Positions 17,870-23,486 of a stretch of DNA of 30,756 bases are shown piece after piece. The notes under the pieces are model-generated. The model was not told the DNA's origin. It saw nothing but the letters and a program-made list of their open reading frames with translations, and made no database searches. This DNA is from a virus, in the IMG/VR virus record IMGVR_UViG_3300031839_000325, positions 1 to 30,756 of that record; one strand, written 5' to 3'. The number at the start of each line of letters is the position of its first letter. Within the stretch, counting starts at the first letter, position 1. Position numbers and translations under genes: made by a program.

Positions 17870-18032
17870 ACTTAATCATACGATCAACAGTCTCTGGCCC
17901 GATAGAAGCAATAACCTTATCAGCTTCATAGTCGGTGCAGAACTCTTCGGGATGGTAGGCGAGGTGTACTTTTTTAACTACACGCCGAAGAACATCCCTC
18001 TCTTCTGGCTTTAGAATGTGTAAGAAACTCAT
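17838..18032 (-). CDS. Small protein of unknown function upstream of the large terminase
   Basis: A 64-residue protein (MSFLHILKPEERDVLRRVVK at the start) with a likely helical first half and 'YEADKVIASIGPETVDRMIKFG' in the second. It is conserved in position and type beside the terminase in related marine phages, to my recollection. It overlaps the terminase start by 32 nt, and its own ATG overlaps the preceding stop as ATGA, so it is part of a coupled chain. No catalytic or binding motif is visible. Confidence 0.6.
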   Translation of the reverse strand: MSFLHILKPEERDVLRRVVKKVHLAYHPEEFCTDYEADKVIASIGPETVDRMIKFGKEHKVDQL

Positions 18033-18280
18033 CTGTACCTTGCTGTTTTTTTAGCAACATCCTTTGGTTGCTTGGCAACTTGCTTCCCTTTTCGTATCGC
18101 TGCCCTCTTTGCTCTGGTGGTGCGCCGATACTCTGAATCACTCAAGGCGGCTACGGCAGCGGAAGGGAGATAACGCTCGCCAGTAGCCTTTGGCCCTTGA
18201 GTAGATGGCTTACCAGATTTAGTACGCCACTTCTGCTTTGTCCATGCCCTAAGAGATTTCTGTGAAGGTGCTAGTGCCAT
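18029..18280 (-). CDS. Small highly basic protein, DUF5872-like, unknown function
   Basis: An 83-residue, Lys/Arg-rich protein. The start (SQKSLRAWTKQKWRTKSGK) followed by GERYLPSAA and a basic tail resembles a family of small phage proteins with a K-W-[TRK]-K-Q-K-W-R motif (I recall it as DUF5872, not verified). High charge suggests nucleic-acid or virion association. A GGAGG Shine-Dalgarno lies about 13 nt upstream of the ATG. Confidence 0.62.
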   Translation of the reverse strand: MALAPSQKSLRAWTKQKWRTKSGKPSTQGPKATGERYLPSAAVAALSDSEYRRTTRAKRAAIRKGKQVAKQPKDVAKKTARYR

Positions 18281-18307
18281 TAGTTAGTATAGCCTCCACC
18301 AGCTTTC

Positions 18308-18574
18308 TTATACAGTAGCGCGAGCCTTTGCGCTTTTCTTGCCGACCATTGACCCGCTGCGCCGCCCTTTGCTTCGCGCTTTACTTTGTTGAACAGGCTT
18401 TTCCTCAACTTGGGTTTGGTGTAATTCCCCGCCGCGTTCACCGCCATCTTGTATCTCCACTGGTATTAAACGCCTAGAGTCTGGCATGTAAGTCGCGCCA
18501 GACAAAACTCTGCCATCAGGCATATTAATCGTTGGCCCCTCGTAAGGAGTGCCGTCACGAAACTGATACTTCAT
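18308..18574 (-). CDS. Small hypothetical protein with basic C-terminus
   Basis: An 88-residue protein. The N-terminal half is hydrophilic with short strands (MKYQFRDGTPYEGPTINMPD, then GRVLSGATYMPDSRRL). The C-terminal half is Lys/Arg/Ser-rich and probably disordered. The ATG at 18574 overlaps the stop of the 38-residue gene upstream (AAATGA), supporting co-translation. Function unknown. Confidence 0.6.
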   Translation of the reverse strand: MKYQFRDGTPYEGPTINMPDGRVLSGATYMPDSRRLIPVEIQDGGERGGELHQTQVEEKPVQQSKARSKGRRSGSMVGKKSAKARATV

Positions 18575-18687
18575 TTCTTCAGAAGTGTCTTCTTACGCAT
18601 AGGCTTCATTTCTTTTCCAGCAGCCTTCTTTGCTGCCATGATGCCCTTCTTTGTGTAAGGGTATTTCTTTCCTGCTACATTAGGCAT
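18571..18687 (-). CDS. Very small basic protein (38 residues)
   Basis: A short gene filling the gap between two others: MPNVAGKKYPYTKKGIMAAK, then a Lys/Met-rich end (residues 21-38), stop at 18571. About a third of the residues are Lys or Arg. The start overlaps the upstream stop (TAATG at 18689-18685) and its stop overlaps the next start (ATGA at 18574-18571), which is strong evidence that it is translated. I recall similar 'N-V-G-K-K-Y-x-Y-T-x-K-G' mini-proteins near terminase genes of marine phages. Function unknown; DNA or capsid binding is possible. Confidence 0.7.
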   Translation of the reverse strand: MPNVAGKKYPYTKKGIMAAKKAAGKEMKPMRKKTLLKK

Positions 18688-18992
18688 TACGCTCTCGCTT
18701 TCTTTGCTTTGTTGCGTTTACTAATCAATGATCCTTTGCGTCTGGCATCAGCCTTACTGCTTGCTCCCCACGCCTTTAAGCTTAGAAGTAGTCTGGTTGG
18801 GCGACCCTTCGAGTCTCTCTCCGGCCCCCTCATATTCCCCATGCGTTGAAGGAATGACGCTCTGCGAGGATTGTCTCCTGACTTCACTGGTGCTTTGAGG
18901 GTGCCGCCTTTGTAAGATGCGCGTCCTGCAGCGTTGAGACCACCTTTGGGGTTCTTGCCTTCTTTGCGTTGCCATGCTGGTGTCTTAGCCAT
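18687..18992 (-). CDS. Basic protein, DUF6321-like, unknown function
   Basis: A 101-residue protein, strongly basic. The N-terminus TPAWQRKEGKNPKGGLNAAG and the following 'LKAPVKSGDNPRRASFLQRM' and 'PTRLLLSLKAWGASSKADAR' segments are very characteristic of a conserved small protein found in many marine phages (I recall DUF6321, not verified). It has no known function. It is linked to both neighbours by TAATG overlaps at 18992 and 18687. The pattern of aromatic and basic residues would suit binding of nucleic acid. Confidence 0.72.
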   Translation of the reverse strand: MAKTPAWQRKEGKNPKGGLNAAGRASYKGGTLKAPVKSGDNPRRASFLQRMGNMRGPERDSKGRPTRLLLSLKAWGASSKADARRKGSLISKRNKAKKARA

Positions 18993-19240
18993 TACACTTG
19001 CGCCATCCCGCCGCTTGCATCACCAACGCTTCCATAATCACCACCACCAACAGAAGTGCCAGCACCCATACCATTGTCTCCATCACCAGTAAGAAGAGAA
19101 CGAGGCTTTCGGCTCATCCGGCGGCGGCGTTTGTTCTCCTCGATTTGCTCGGGAGTAAGTTCATACATACTCTTAATCGGCTCTTTCGAGGTATCCTTCG
19201 CAACAGGAGCAGCATAGCTTGGGCCAGATGAAATACACAT
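18992..19240 (-). CDS. Small protein related in layout to the gp7.3-like protein
   Basis: An 82-residue protein: MCISSGPSYAAPVAKDTSKE at the start, a basic patch (KRRRRMSRKPRSLL), then a Gly/Asp/Ser-rich tail (GAGTSVGGGDYGSVGDASGG). The M-C-[IV] start, basic patch, R-S-L and Gly-rich tail repeat the layout of the 16062-16274 protein, so the two may share a fold or role in tail assembly. Identity is low and this is inference. Start and stop lie in tight junctions (1 bp after the gene upstream, TAATG with the one downstream). Confidence 0.58.
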   Translation of the reverse strand: MCISSGPSYAAPVAKDTSKEPIKSMYELTPEQIEENKRRRRMSRKPRSLLTGDGDNGMGAGTSVGGGDYGSVGDASGGMAQV

Positions 19241-19241
19241 G

Positions 19242-19529
19242 TTAGCTTCCTATGTCATTCTCACGAATGGTAACAGTCACTGTACCGCTAGTAAAGTCGC
19301 CAGTCTTAACACCAACACGATAGTTAACACCAATAGGATCAAAGCCAACAGTCTCAATAGGCGCGGTAAAAGTATCTACATCAGCCCAGCTAGAACCAGC
19401 ATCAAAGCTGCGCTGCACAGTAACTGTGGCAACAAACGTGCCAGCAATACTTAAACTAAAGTTACCCTTAACACTGATCTTATCACTAAACGTATTCTGT
19501 GCAGTGATGTCCTTGGTTACTAAATCCAT
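19242..19529 (-). CDS. Small beta-rich structural-type protein
   Basis: A 95-residue, Thr/Val/Ser-rich protein (SLSIAGTFVATVTVQRSFDA, then DAGSSWADVDTFTAP) predicted all beta, resembling small jelly-roll or decoration-type phage proteins. Shine-Dalgarno AAGAAGGAAAAG precedes the ATG. Function unknown; virion component is the likeliest guess. It is the first gene after a 276-bp structured gap. Confidence 0.6.
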   Translation of the reverse strand: MDLVTKDITAQNTFSDKISVKGNFSLSIAGTFVATVTVQRSFDAGSSWADVDTFTAPIETVGFDPIGVNYRVGVKTGDFTSGTVTVTIRENDIGS

Positions 19530-19805
19530 TTTACTTTTCCTTCTTAAAAAATTTTCAAGGTGGCGACAGGCGCAAGGACTAGAGGGAATAGATTGCAGCC
19601 ATGTCGCCGTGTCTGGTCATCGAACCTTTTTGCCAATAATGTTTGTAACCCACCCCTTCGCAACCTCGCAACGCACTTTTTTAACCCCCCCACCGCTATA
19701 TCAGGAAACGCTTCCCTGTAAAAGCCGCGCAATGTAGTGTTGATCTAGGATCAGCTACATTGCCACTGATAATTGCGAAGCTCTGCTTCGCGCAGTTTAC
19801 ACTGC
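19530..19805. other. Intergenic gap with two hairpins between the small terminase gene and the next late gene
   Basis: 276 bp without a convincing gene. Two structures stand out. At 19731-19761 AATGTAG/CTACATT encloses TGATC-TAG-GATCA, a nested imperfect hairpin. At 19775-19791 there is a 7-bp stem GCGAAGC with a 3-base loop. The leftward side of the second lacks a U-tract, so it is a weak terminator at best. The remainder contains C-rich and T-rich runs (around 19677-19692). Possible roles are RNA processing, attenuation, or a packaging signal near the small terminase gene. Confidence 0.5.
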
Positions 19806-20177
19806 TTAACTCAAGTCAATCTTCACAGATATCTCTCCTGCATGTAGATGCATGTGCTTGTCGGGAGCCTTGAAGCCAGCTCTGTCCAAGATATCCTTGC
19901 TCGCTTCTAGCTGCACGTACTCACTCTTGGCTCCCTTGGCAAGCCCGACGAGCTTCGCTGCAGCAGTGGTAGCGTTCAGCCCTAACACCTCTCCCACTCT
20001 TGTCATCATGTACGACTGCACATGTGGCAAGCGCAAAGCACGGCTGGCTGTGACTCTCCCGCTTTTCCCCTCCGAGTATCCGGCTTTGCGCGCAGCCTCA
20101 GTGATGCTACATCCTTCTGCTACAAGCGTATCCACCAAAGCCATCTGTTTCTCGGTCACCTTCAATACATCAGTCAT
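19806..20177 (-). CDS. Terminase small subunit
   Basis: 123 residues from the ATG at 20177; an in-frame GTG at 20222 would add 15 residues but places the start over the likely promoter -10 region. The N-terminal part, 'KQMALVDTLVAEGCSITEAA RKAGYSEG' (read as two joined segments), is a helix-turn-helix typical of small terminases that bind the packaging site. The centre, 'LRLPHVQSYMMTRVGEVLGL', and the 'ASKDILDRAGFKAPDKH' end are also typical. It is the first gene of the leftward late unit and is separated from the large subunit by eight small genes. Confidence 0.82.
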   Translation of the reverse strand: MTDVLKVTEKQMALVDTLVAEGCSITEAARKAGYSEGKSGRVTASRALRLPHVQSYMMTRVGEVLGLNATTAAAKLVGLAKGAKSEYVQLEASKDILDRAGFKAPDKHMHLHAGEISVKIDLS

Positions 20178-20214
20178 GCTCAATCTCTCTTGCCCCCCCT
20201 TGTGTTCCCCCCCA

Positions 20215-20244
20215 AATATCACTCGTTCTGCACTGCCTTGTCAA
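20215..20244 (-). promoter_or_regulatory. Candidate sigma70-type promoter for the late (leftward) operon
   Basis: The minus strand has a perfect -35 TTGACA (20244-20239). At 18-bp spacing there is GATATT (20220-20215), 4 of 6 matches to TATAAT. Transcription would begin near 20208, about 30 nt before the small terminase ATG. The -35 box overlaps copy 3 of the TTGTGAGTTGA motif. Confidence 0.5.
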
Positions 20245-20251
20245 CTCACAA
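20241..20251 (-). repeat. Copy 3 of the late-region motif TTGTGAGTTGA
   Basis: The minus strand TTGTGAGTTGA overlaps the first four bases of the -35 box TTGACA of the late promoter candidate. It is identical to the copies at 1473-1483 and 16323-16333. Confidence 0.5.
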
Positions 20252-20593
20252 ATCACACCCAAGTTCACGCTCCAACGAGACATTGAAAGCCTAGCCAAGC
20301 TGCCCTTGCCAAACCCACATTTACTAGCTGAGTCAGTTCTCCTAAGTCAGAGACAGGCCCTGCCGCGCCAACAATGCCTATCCGAGCCACAGTCGCTCAC
20401 AGAAAGCAAGGCGAAGGCCGCACCCTGCTGACAGTGAGTTAGCTGGTTATCTTTCCTCTTGCCGTGGCTTGCCTTGCTTTCTGCTGCCTGACACCGCCCT
20501 GCAGGGCGGCGAGGCAGGCCTTTGGCTGATCGTCAGTGGCTTCGGGGCATTGTAAGGCGGGGCAGTTCCCGCCTCCAACTAAGGAGAACTACA
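20245..20593. other. Divergent intergenic region with inverted repeats (strand-switch point)
   Basis: This non-coding stretch separates the leftward late and rightward early units and looks more GC-rich than the flanking genes. It contains a 13-bp perfect inverted repeat, CAGAAAGCAAGGC at 20400-20412 and its complement at 20471-20483, 58 bp apart. It also contains a perfect 16-bp palindrome CCGCCCTGCAGGGCGG at 20494-20509, itself flanked by TGCCT/AGGCA. No strong -35/-10 pair for the rightward unit was found. It may hold a packaging site, an early promoter under regulation, or an origin; none is proven. Confidence 0.5.
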
Positions 20594-21049
20594 ATGACTA
20601 AGCAAGTAAAAGTAAATGGGTTTGCCAAGGACATCTCGTCTAAGCTTCCAATGGATAATAACACAACAAAATCAAGTGTAAGATACTTCTTGAACAAGTT
20701 CATAGATGACTGCGAATACAACATCAAACAAAAGCACAAACAACTTGCAGACATTCACGCTCAAGCTCAAGAGGTAATGTCAGGCAACATCGTAGACGAA
20801 CACGAACACGCTGATTCAGGCAAAGTTCGGATCCGTTCAGGTAGCTCAACTGAGGTTGTCGGTGCACCGCACTACGATGAAGACAGATTAATCAAGCTTC
20901 AGCGTGATGCAGAATGGAACGAGTTCCAGATCGGCATCGCGGAAGACATGAAACAGATGCTAACGGAAACATTGGATGCTGTAATCCCTGAGGAAGTAAA
21001 GCCCAAGGCAGCAGAAGGTGCCTTGTCCTACTTCCAGAAGCGAGCATAA
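20594..21049 (+). CDS. Early protein of unknown function
   Basis: 151 residues from the ATG at 20594, chosen because AAGGAGAAC lies 5-13 nt upstream; an earlier in-frame codon at 20522 has no ribosome site. The protein is hydrophilic and mostly helical with a central acidic/His stretch (NIVDEHEHADSGKVRIRSGS) and a C-terminal amphipathic region. No family recognised. As the first gene of the rightward unit, followed at once by a strong terminator, it is probably transcribed on its own early and abundantly. Confidence 0.75.
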   Translation: MTKQVKVNGFAKDISSKLPMDNNTTKSSVRYFLNKFIDDCEYNIKQKHKQLADIHAQAQEVMSGNIVDEHEHADSGKVRIRSGSSTEVVGAPHYDEDRLIKLQRDAEWNEFQIGIAEDMKQMLTETLDAVIPEEVKPKAAEGALSYFQKRA

Positions 21050-21062
21050 CTCCCACCAACGA

Positions 21063-21090
21063 GCCTCGCAGCTTCGGCTGCGGGGCTTTT
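21063..21090 (+). terminator. Rho-independent terminator
   Basis: A stem of GCCTCGCAGC and GCTGCGGGGC (one T-G pair) around a TTCG loop is followed by TTTTCTT. It lies 13 bp after the stop of the 151-residue gene and ends that transcript. Confidence 0.88.
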
Positions 21091-21181
21091 CTTATGCTCA
21101 TTGCCAGCCCCACACACACCCCACGCCTAAGGCGGGGGTTCCGCACACAAAGTAAGTATTGCGCCGCCAAGTTTCTATCTA

Positions 21182-21211
21182 TTGGCAAGCAAAAATTACT
21201 TGCAATTTAAA
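21182..21211 (+). promoter_or_regulatory. Candidate early promoter upstream of the small membrane-protein gene
   Basis: TTGGCA (21182-21187, 5 of 6) and TTTAAA (21206-21211, 4 of 6) at 18-bp spacing in an AT-rich stretch. A start near 21218 would put the palindrome at 21219-21234 exactly at the transcription start. It follows a terminator, so a new promoter is needed here. Confidence 0.45.
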
Positions 21212-21218
21212 TTTAATC

Positions 21219-21234
21219 ACTGCATCATTGCAGT
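21219..21234. promoter_or_regulatory. Operator-like palindrome, copy 1
   Basis: ACTGCA-TCAT-TGCAGT is a perfect inverted repeat with 6-bp arms and a 4-bp centre. It directly precedes the Shine-Dalgarno AAGGAGG of the gene at 21247. Related palindromes with the same arm and centre lengths occur at 23461-23476 and 25407-25422. Confidence 0.72.
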
Positions 21235-21246
21235 AAGGAGGACGAA

Positions 21247-21399
21247 ATGATTAGCAATTTACTTCTAGGAATCGGATTCATGTTGCTAATACTAGCATCT
21301 GCACTCGATCCACAGACTGAATCAGCAATCTGGATTCATGTCTCACTACTATTCTTTGCATCATTCGTGATGCTGTCTGGCGTAGTATTGCGCCGCTAA
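21247..21399 (+). CDS. Small membrane protein, two hydrophobic segments
   Basis: A 50-residue protein preceded by AAGGAGG. It has a hydrophobic N-terminal segment (MISNLLLGIGFMLLILASAL) and a second from about residue 29 to 48 (WIHVSLLFFASFVMLSGVVL), separated by a short polar loop DPQTESA, and it ends RR. This predicts a two-helix inner-membrane protein. Function unknown; candidates are superinfection exclusion or interference with the host membrane. It is the first gene after the operator-like palindrome at 21219, so it is probably regulated early. Confidence 0.72.
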   Translation: MISNLLLGIGFMLLILASALDPQTESAIWIHVSLLFFASFVMLSGVVLRR

Positions 21400-21424
21400 T
21401 CCATCATCAAAGGAGAACCAAAAA

Positions 21425-21820
21425 ATGATTGGATATAAAATCGATGCCTTCAATGAGACAATCACCGAGGTAGAATACAATGGTGATTACACTCAGATCT
21501 ATCCTCATCTCAATGGCGCAAGAGCATTTGATGTAGCTAGACTATATGCAAATCATGACGTTGCATATGTAGATGACGAAGGATTATACCGAGAGAACCA
21601 AAGCTTCTGGGTGCATAGGAATTACATGCAGCCACTAGCAGGAGATGCATTGATCCTTGGCACTGATGAGGAAGGCGAAAGCATCTCACCCAAAACTACA
21701 ATCGAACAGCTAAGAAATGACATCGTGTTTATCGGTGACAGATTCATGCTGCAAATGTTTTACAAACTAAATGGTGACGTTGAAGACATCACACCATTCT
21801 TTTTTAAGGAGACCGCGTAA
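21425..21820 (+). CDS. Early protein with DUF3846-like features, unknown function
   Basis: A 131-residue acidic protein. A strand-rich start (MIGYKIDAFNETITEVEYNG), then 'IYPHLNGARAFDVARLYAN' and 'QPLAGDALILGTDEEGESIS' recall small phage proteins annotated with DUF3846; this is recall only. No catalytic motif. The ribosome site GGAGAACCA lies 4 nt before the ATG. Confidence 0.62.
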   Translation: MIGYKIDAFNETITEVEYNGDYTQIYPHLNGARAFDVARLYANHDVAYVDDEGLYRENQSFWVHRNYMQPLAGDALILGTDEEGESISPKTTIEQLRNDIVFIGDRFMLQMFYKLNGDVEDITPFFFKETA

Positions 21821-21830
21821 GGAGAACCAA

Positions 21831-22055
21831 ATGACAAAATCAACACACACAATCAAACGCATTGAGAGATTAAAAAACTCTTACGCTGGCAATCCAGCGT
21901 TTAAGTTTACGTTTGATGGAGGTCTTACCCTTCGTACTAAAGCAAACATCTCTGATGCCTACAAAGTATCAGGTGGTTGGGAAGGCAAGCGAGTAGAAAT
22001 TGAAACTGAAACCACGCCATATGGTAAAACATTTATCATTGGCATCAACGAGTAA
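21831..22055 (+). CDS. Small early protein of unknown function
   Basis: 74 residues from ATG 21831, chosen for the GGAGAACCA site ending one base upstream; an in-frame codon at 21771 lies within the previous gene and lacks a site. A helix with basic residues (STHTIKRIERLKNSY) is followed by beta-rich text (FKFTFDGGLTLRTKANISDA, then GKRVEIETE). It may be a small nucleic-acid binding or inhibitor protein. No family recognised. Confidence 0.62.
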   Translation: MTKSTHTIKRIERLKNSYAGNPAFKFTFDGGLTLRTKANISDAYKVSGGWEGKRVEIETETTPYGKTFIIGINE

Positions 22056-22066
22056 CGGAGAACCAA

Positions 22067-22276
22067 ATGAAAATCTCATTCATCAATCAAGTAACAGAGG
22101 CATCACGCCTAGTTAATGCAATCTATGATCGCGCTCACGATGAGGGATCAGAGTTCAAGTCTACAATCCAGCAAGCTAAGTGGGCATTGGATAAGATCAG
22201 AGACACCTATGACGAGGTGCTTGAACGTGACGCAACTGAAGACTCTAGCTACAGACCACTCAAGGAGATCAAGTAA
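22067..22276 (+). CDS. Small early protein of unknown function, helical
   Basis: A 69-residue, mostly helical acidic protein (SRLVNAIYDRAHDEGSEF, then AKWALDKIRDTYDEVLERDA). GGAGAACCA lies just upstream. The stop overlaps the next start (TAATG at 22274-22278). Function unknown. Confidence 0.62.
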   Translation: MKISFINQVTEASRLVNAIYDRAHDEGSEFKSTIQQAKWALDKIRDTYDEVLERDATEDSSYRPLKEIK

Positions 22277-22455
22277 TGTCTGAAGGTATCAATGTGTTTG
22301 AGTTTGATAGCGAAACAGCCAAGCCACAATTAGATATGGATTGGGTGCAAGCTATCTCAACAATCGAGTTAGTCGTTCAAGATTATATTTACCAACACCC
22401 AACAGCAGAAGAACATATCTCTGCAGCTTGGGCAACTGTACTGAAGGGAGTTTAA
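22276..22455 (+). CDS. Small acidic early protein of unknown function
   Basis: A 59-residue protein (MSEGINVFEFDSETAKPQLD at the start; 'VQAISTIELVVQDYIYQ' in a helix). The ATG overlaps the previous stop, the stop lies 1 bp before the next ATG, and a purine-rich GAAGGGAG near its end serves the next gene. Tight packing supports it as translated. No family recognised. Confidence 0.65.
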   Translation: MSEGINVFEFDSETAKPQLDMDWVQAISTIELVVQDYIYQHPTAEEHISAAWATVLKGV

Positions 22456-22456
22456 C

Positions 22457-22663
22457 ATGGCACTCATGCAACAGCGTCACTTTGAATTTATCGCTAGGAA
22501 TATTGCGCCAACATATCCTTGGCCTACCTACATTCTCACATTGGCAGACGAACTAGCTGCAACCAATCCTAAATTTAATCGGGATAAATTTATCAAGGTT
22601 GCAACCAAAGCTTGGGAAGATGCACACCCACCGGAGGATATCGATGACTCAATCCCATACTAA
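22457..22663 (+). CDS. Small early protein of unknown function
   Basis: A 68-residue protein with 'RHFEFIARNIAPTYPWPTYI' followed by a helical region ending 'KVATKAWEDAHPPEDIDD'. Ribosome site GAAGGGAG, 8 nt before ATG. Its end contains the Shine-Dalgarno of the next gene (GGAGGATATCG), so the two overlap by 20 nt. Function unknown. Confidence 0.65.
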   Translation: MALMQQRHFEFIARNIAPTYPWPTYILTLADELAATNPKFNRDKFIKVATKAWEDAHPPEDIDDSIPY

Positions 22664-22865
22664 GACAGACATTTACGCCATTTACTTTCACCTTAAGTCC
22701 ATGGCAGAAGACAGAGGATCAGCCGATGCCTACTACAATCGGCCTTGGAATCCTCACATGTTTGTAGATGGCAAGCGAGTAACAATAGAATCTCTCACAC
22801 CTCAAGAGATTGTAGACTACACACGCGGCTACAATAATGAGGAAAGCAGAAAGGACTGGGGATAA
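22644..22865 (+). CDS. Small early protein of unknown function
   Basis: 73 residues from ATG 22644, chosen because GGAGG lies 7 nt upstream. 'DIYAIYFHLKSMAEDRGSAD' is helical, and 'HMFVDGKRVTIESLTPQEIV' beta/turn. The stop overlaps the next ATG (ATAATG at 22863). No family recognised. Confidence 0.62.
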   Translation: MTQSHTKTDIYAIYFHLKSMAEDRGSADAYYNRPWNPHMFVDGKRVTIESLTPQEIVDYTRGYNNEESRKDWG

Positions 22866-23203
22866 TGCAAGATCTATTTGATGTGCAAGTAAACACAATG
22901 CACCACAAGAACGCAGTAGACACAGAGGTAGCAGCCGCTGAGTCTATTGCGCCTCGAGTTACTGGGCTGCGGCTTGCTGTATTACAAGAGCTTTACAAAG
23001 CCTACAGGTTTGGCTTTACTGGTGAGCAAGTATCAAACAACACAGGCGAATGGCTTTACTCTGTCAAGCCAAGGATCACTGAGCTTGTACGCATTGGAAT
23101 GGTTGAAGACTCAGGTGATCGTGTTAAGAACTCACGCAACAGAAACGAAGTAGTCTGGCGTATAACAGATAAAGGAAAGGAGTTTATCGATGCAAGGGAT
23201 TAA
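22865..23203 (+). CDS. Winged helix-turn-helix DNA-binding protein
   Basis: 112 residues. After a variable N-terminus (about 30 residues), 'LRLAVLQELYKAYRFGFTGE' followed by 'QVSNNTGEWLYSVKPRITEL' and then 'VRIGMVEDSGDRVKNSR' with a final strand 'NEVVWRITDKG' is a canonical winged helix: H1, recognition helix pair and wing. Such proteins are frequent in phage early regions and resemble MarR-like or replication-accessory wHTH proteins. The partner DNA is unknown. It could be a regulator of the early region. Confidence 0.68.
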   Translation: MQDLFDVQVNTMHHKNAVDTEVAAAESIAPRVTGLRLAVLQELYKAYRFGFTGEQVSNNTGEWLYSVKPRITELVRIGMVEDSGDRVKNSRNRNEVVWRITDKGKEFIDARD

Positions 23204-23447
23204 GAGCATCAAGTATGTCAATGGCAAAAAGTATGAATACATTCGACACGCAACCTCTGCTGCTATTGAATCATACGATAGGCAAGAACGTGAACGCATG
23301 AAAGAACAATGCCGCAAAGCCAGCGAGTTAATACCAGCTAATGCATTTGCTGATGATGTTATTGATGATGACGTTGGCGTTTACTATTCCAAGCCAACTG
23401 ATGTCATTGGTCTTAGCACTCTTGGCCTACACTCATCAGAAAATTAG
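23190..23447 (+). CDS. Small early protein of unknown function, acidic C-terminus
   Basis: An 85-residue protein: a basic N-terminal half (IKSIKYVNGKKYEYIRHATS, then a helix DRQERERMKEQCRKA) and an acidic part (NAFADDVIDDDVGVYYSKP). It overlaps the previous gene by 14 nt and uses an AAAGGAG site 8 nt upstream of ATG. Located just before the promoter of the HTH gene. Function unknown. Confidence 0.62.
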   Translation: MQGIKSIKYVNGKKYEYIRHATSAAIESYDRQERERMKEQCRKASELIPANAFADDVIDDDVGVYYSKPTDVIGLSTLGLHSSEN

Positions 23448-23451
23448 CCTG

Positions 23452-23480
23452 TTGACAACCACTGCATCTGTGCAGATTAT
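23452..23480 (+). promoter_or_regulatory. Sigma70-like promoter of the HTH gene
   Basis: Perfect -35 TTGACA (23452-23457), a 17-bp spacer, and GATTAT (23475-23480, 4 of 6). A palindrome fills most of the spacer. Expected start about 23487, the A of the ATG, so the transcript would be leaderless or nearly so. Confidence 0.68.
23461..23476. promoter_or_regulatory. Operator-like palindrome, copy 2
   Basis: ACTGCA-TCTG-TGCAGA: perfect arms CTGCA/TGCAG and the same 16-bp layout as copies 1 and 3. It lies between the -35 and -10 boxes, where a bound repressor would block RNA polymerase. Confidence 0.7.
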
Positions 23481-23486
23481 GTGACC

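Noticed and set aside
19560-19690. TTGCGA-16-CATTAT on the minus strand as a second late promoter
   Set aside because: Both boxes match only 4 of 6 positions, in a region with several similar weak combinations.
19544-19732. Open frame of 62 codons on the minus strand in the structured gap
   Set aside because: Only a TTG start, no ribosome site, composition like a random frame, and it ends inside the leader of the next gene.
20177-20222. Small terminase start at GTG 20222
   Set aside because: It lies over the predicted -10 region and transcription start; ATG 20177 has a purine-rich site upstream and begins the conserved part.
19852-20294. Open frames on the plus strand opposite the small terminase
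   Set aside because: They shadow a well-supported HTH gene on the other strand and lack ribosome sites and recognisable features.
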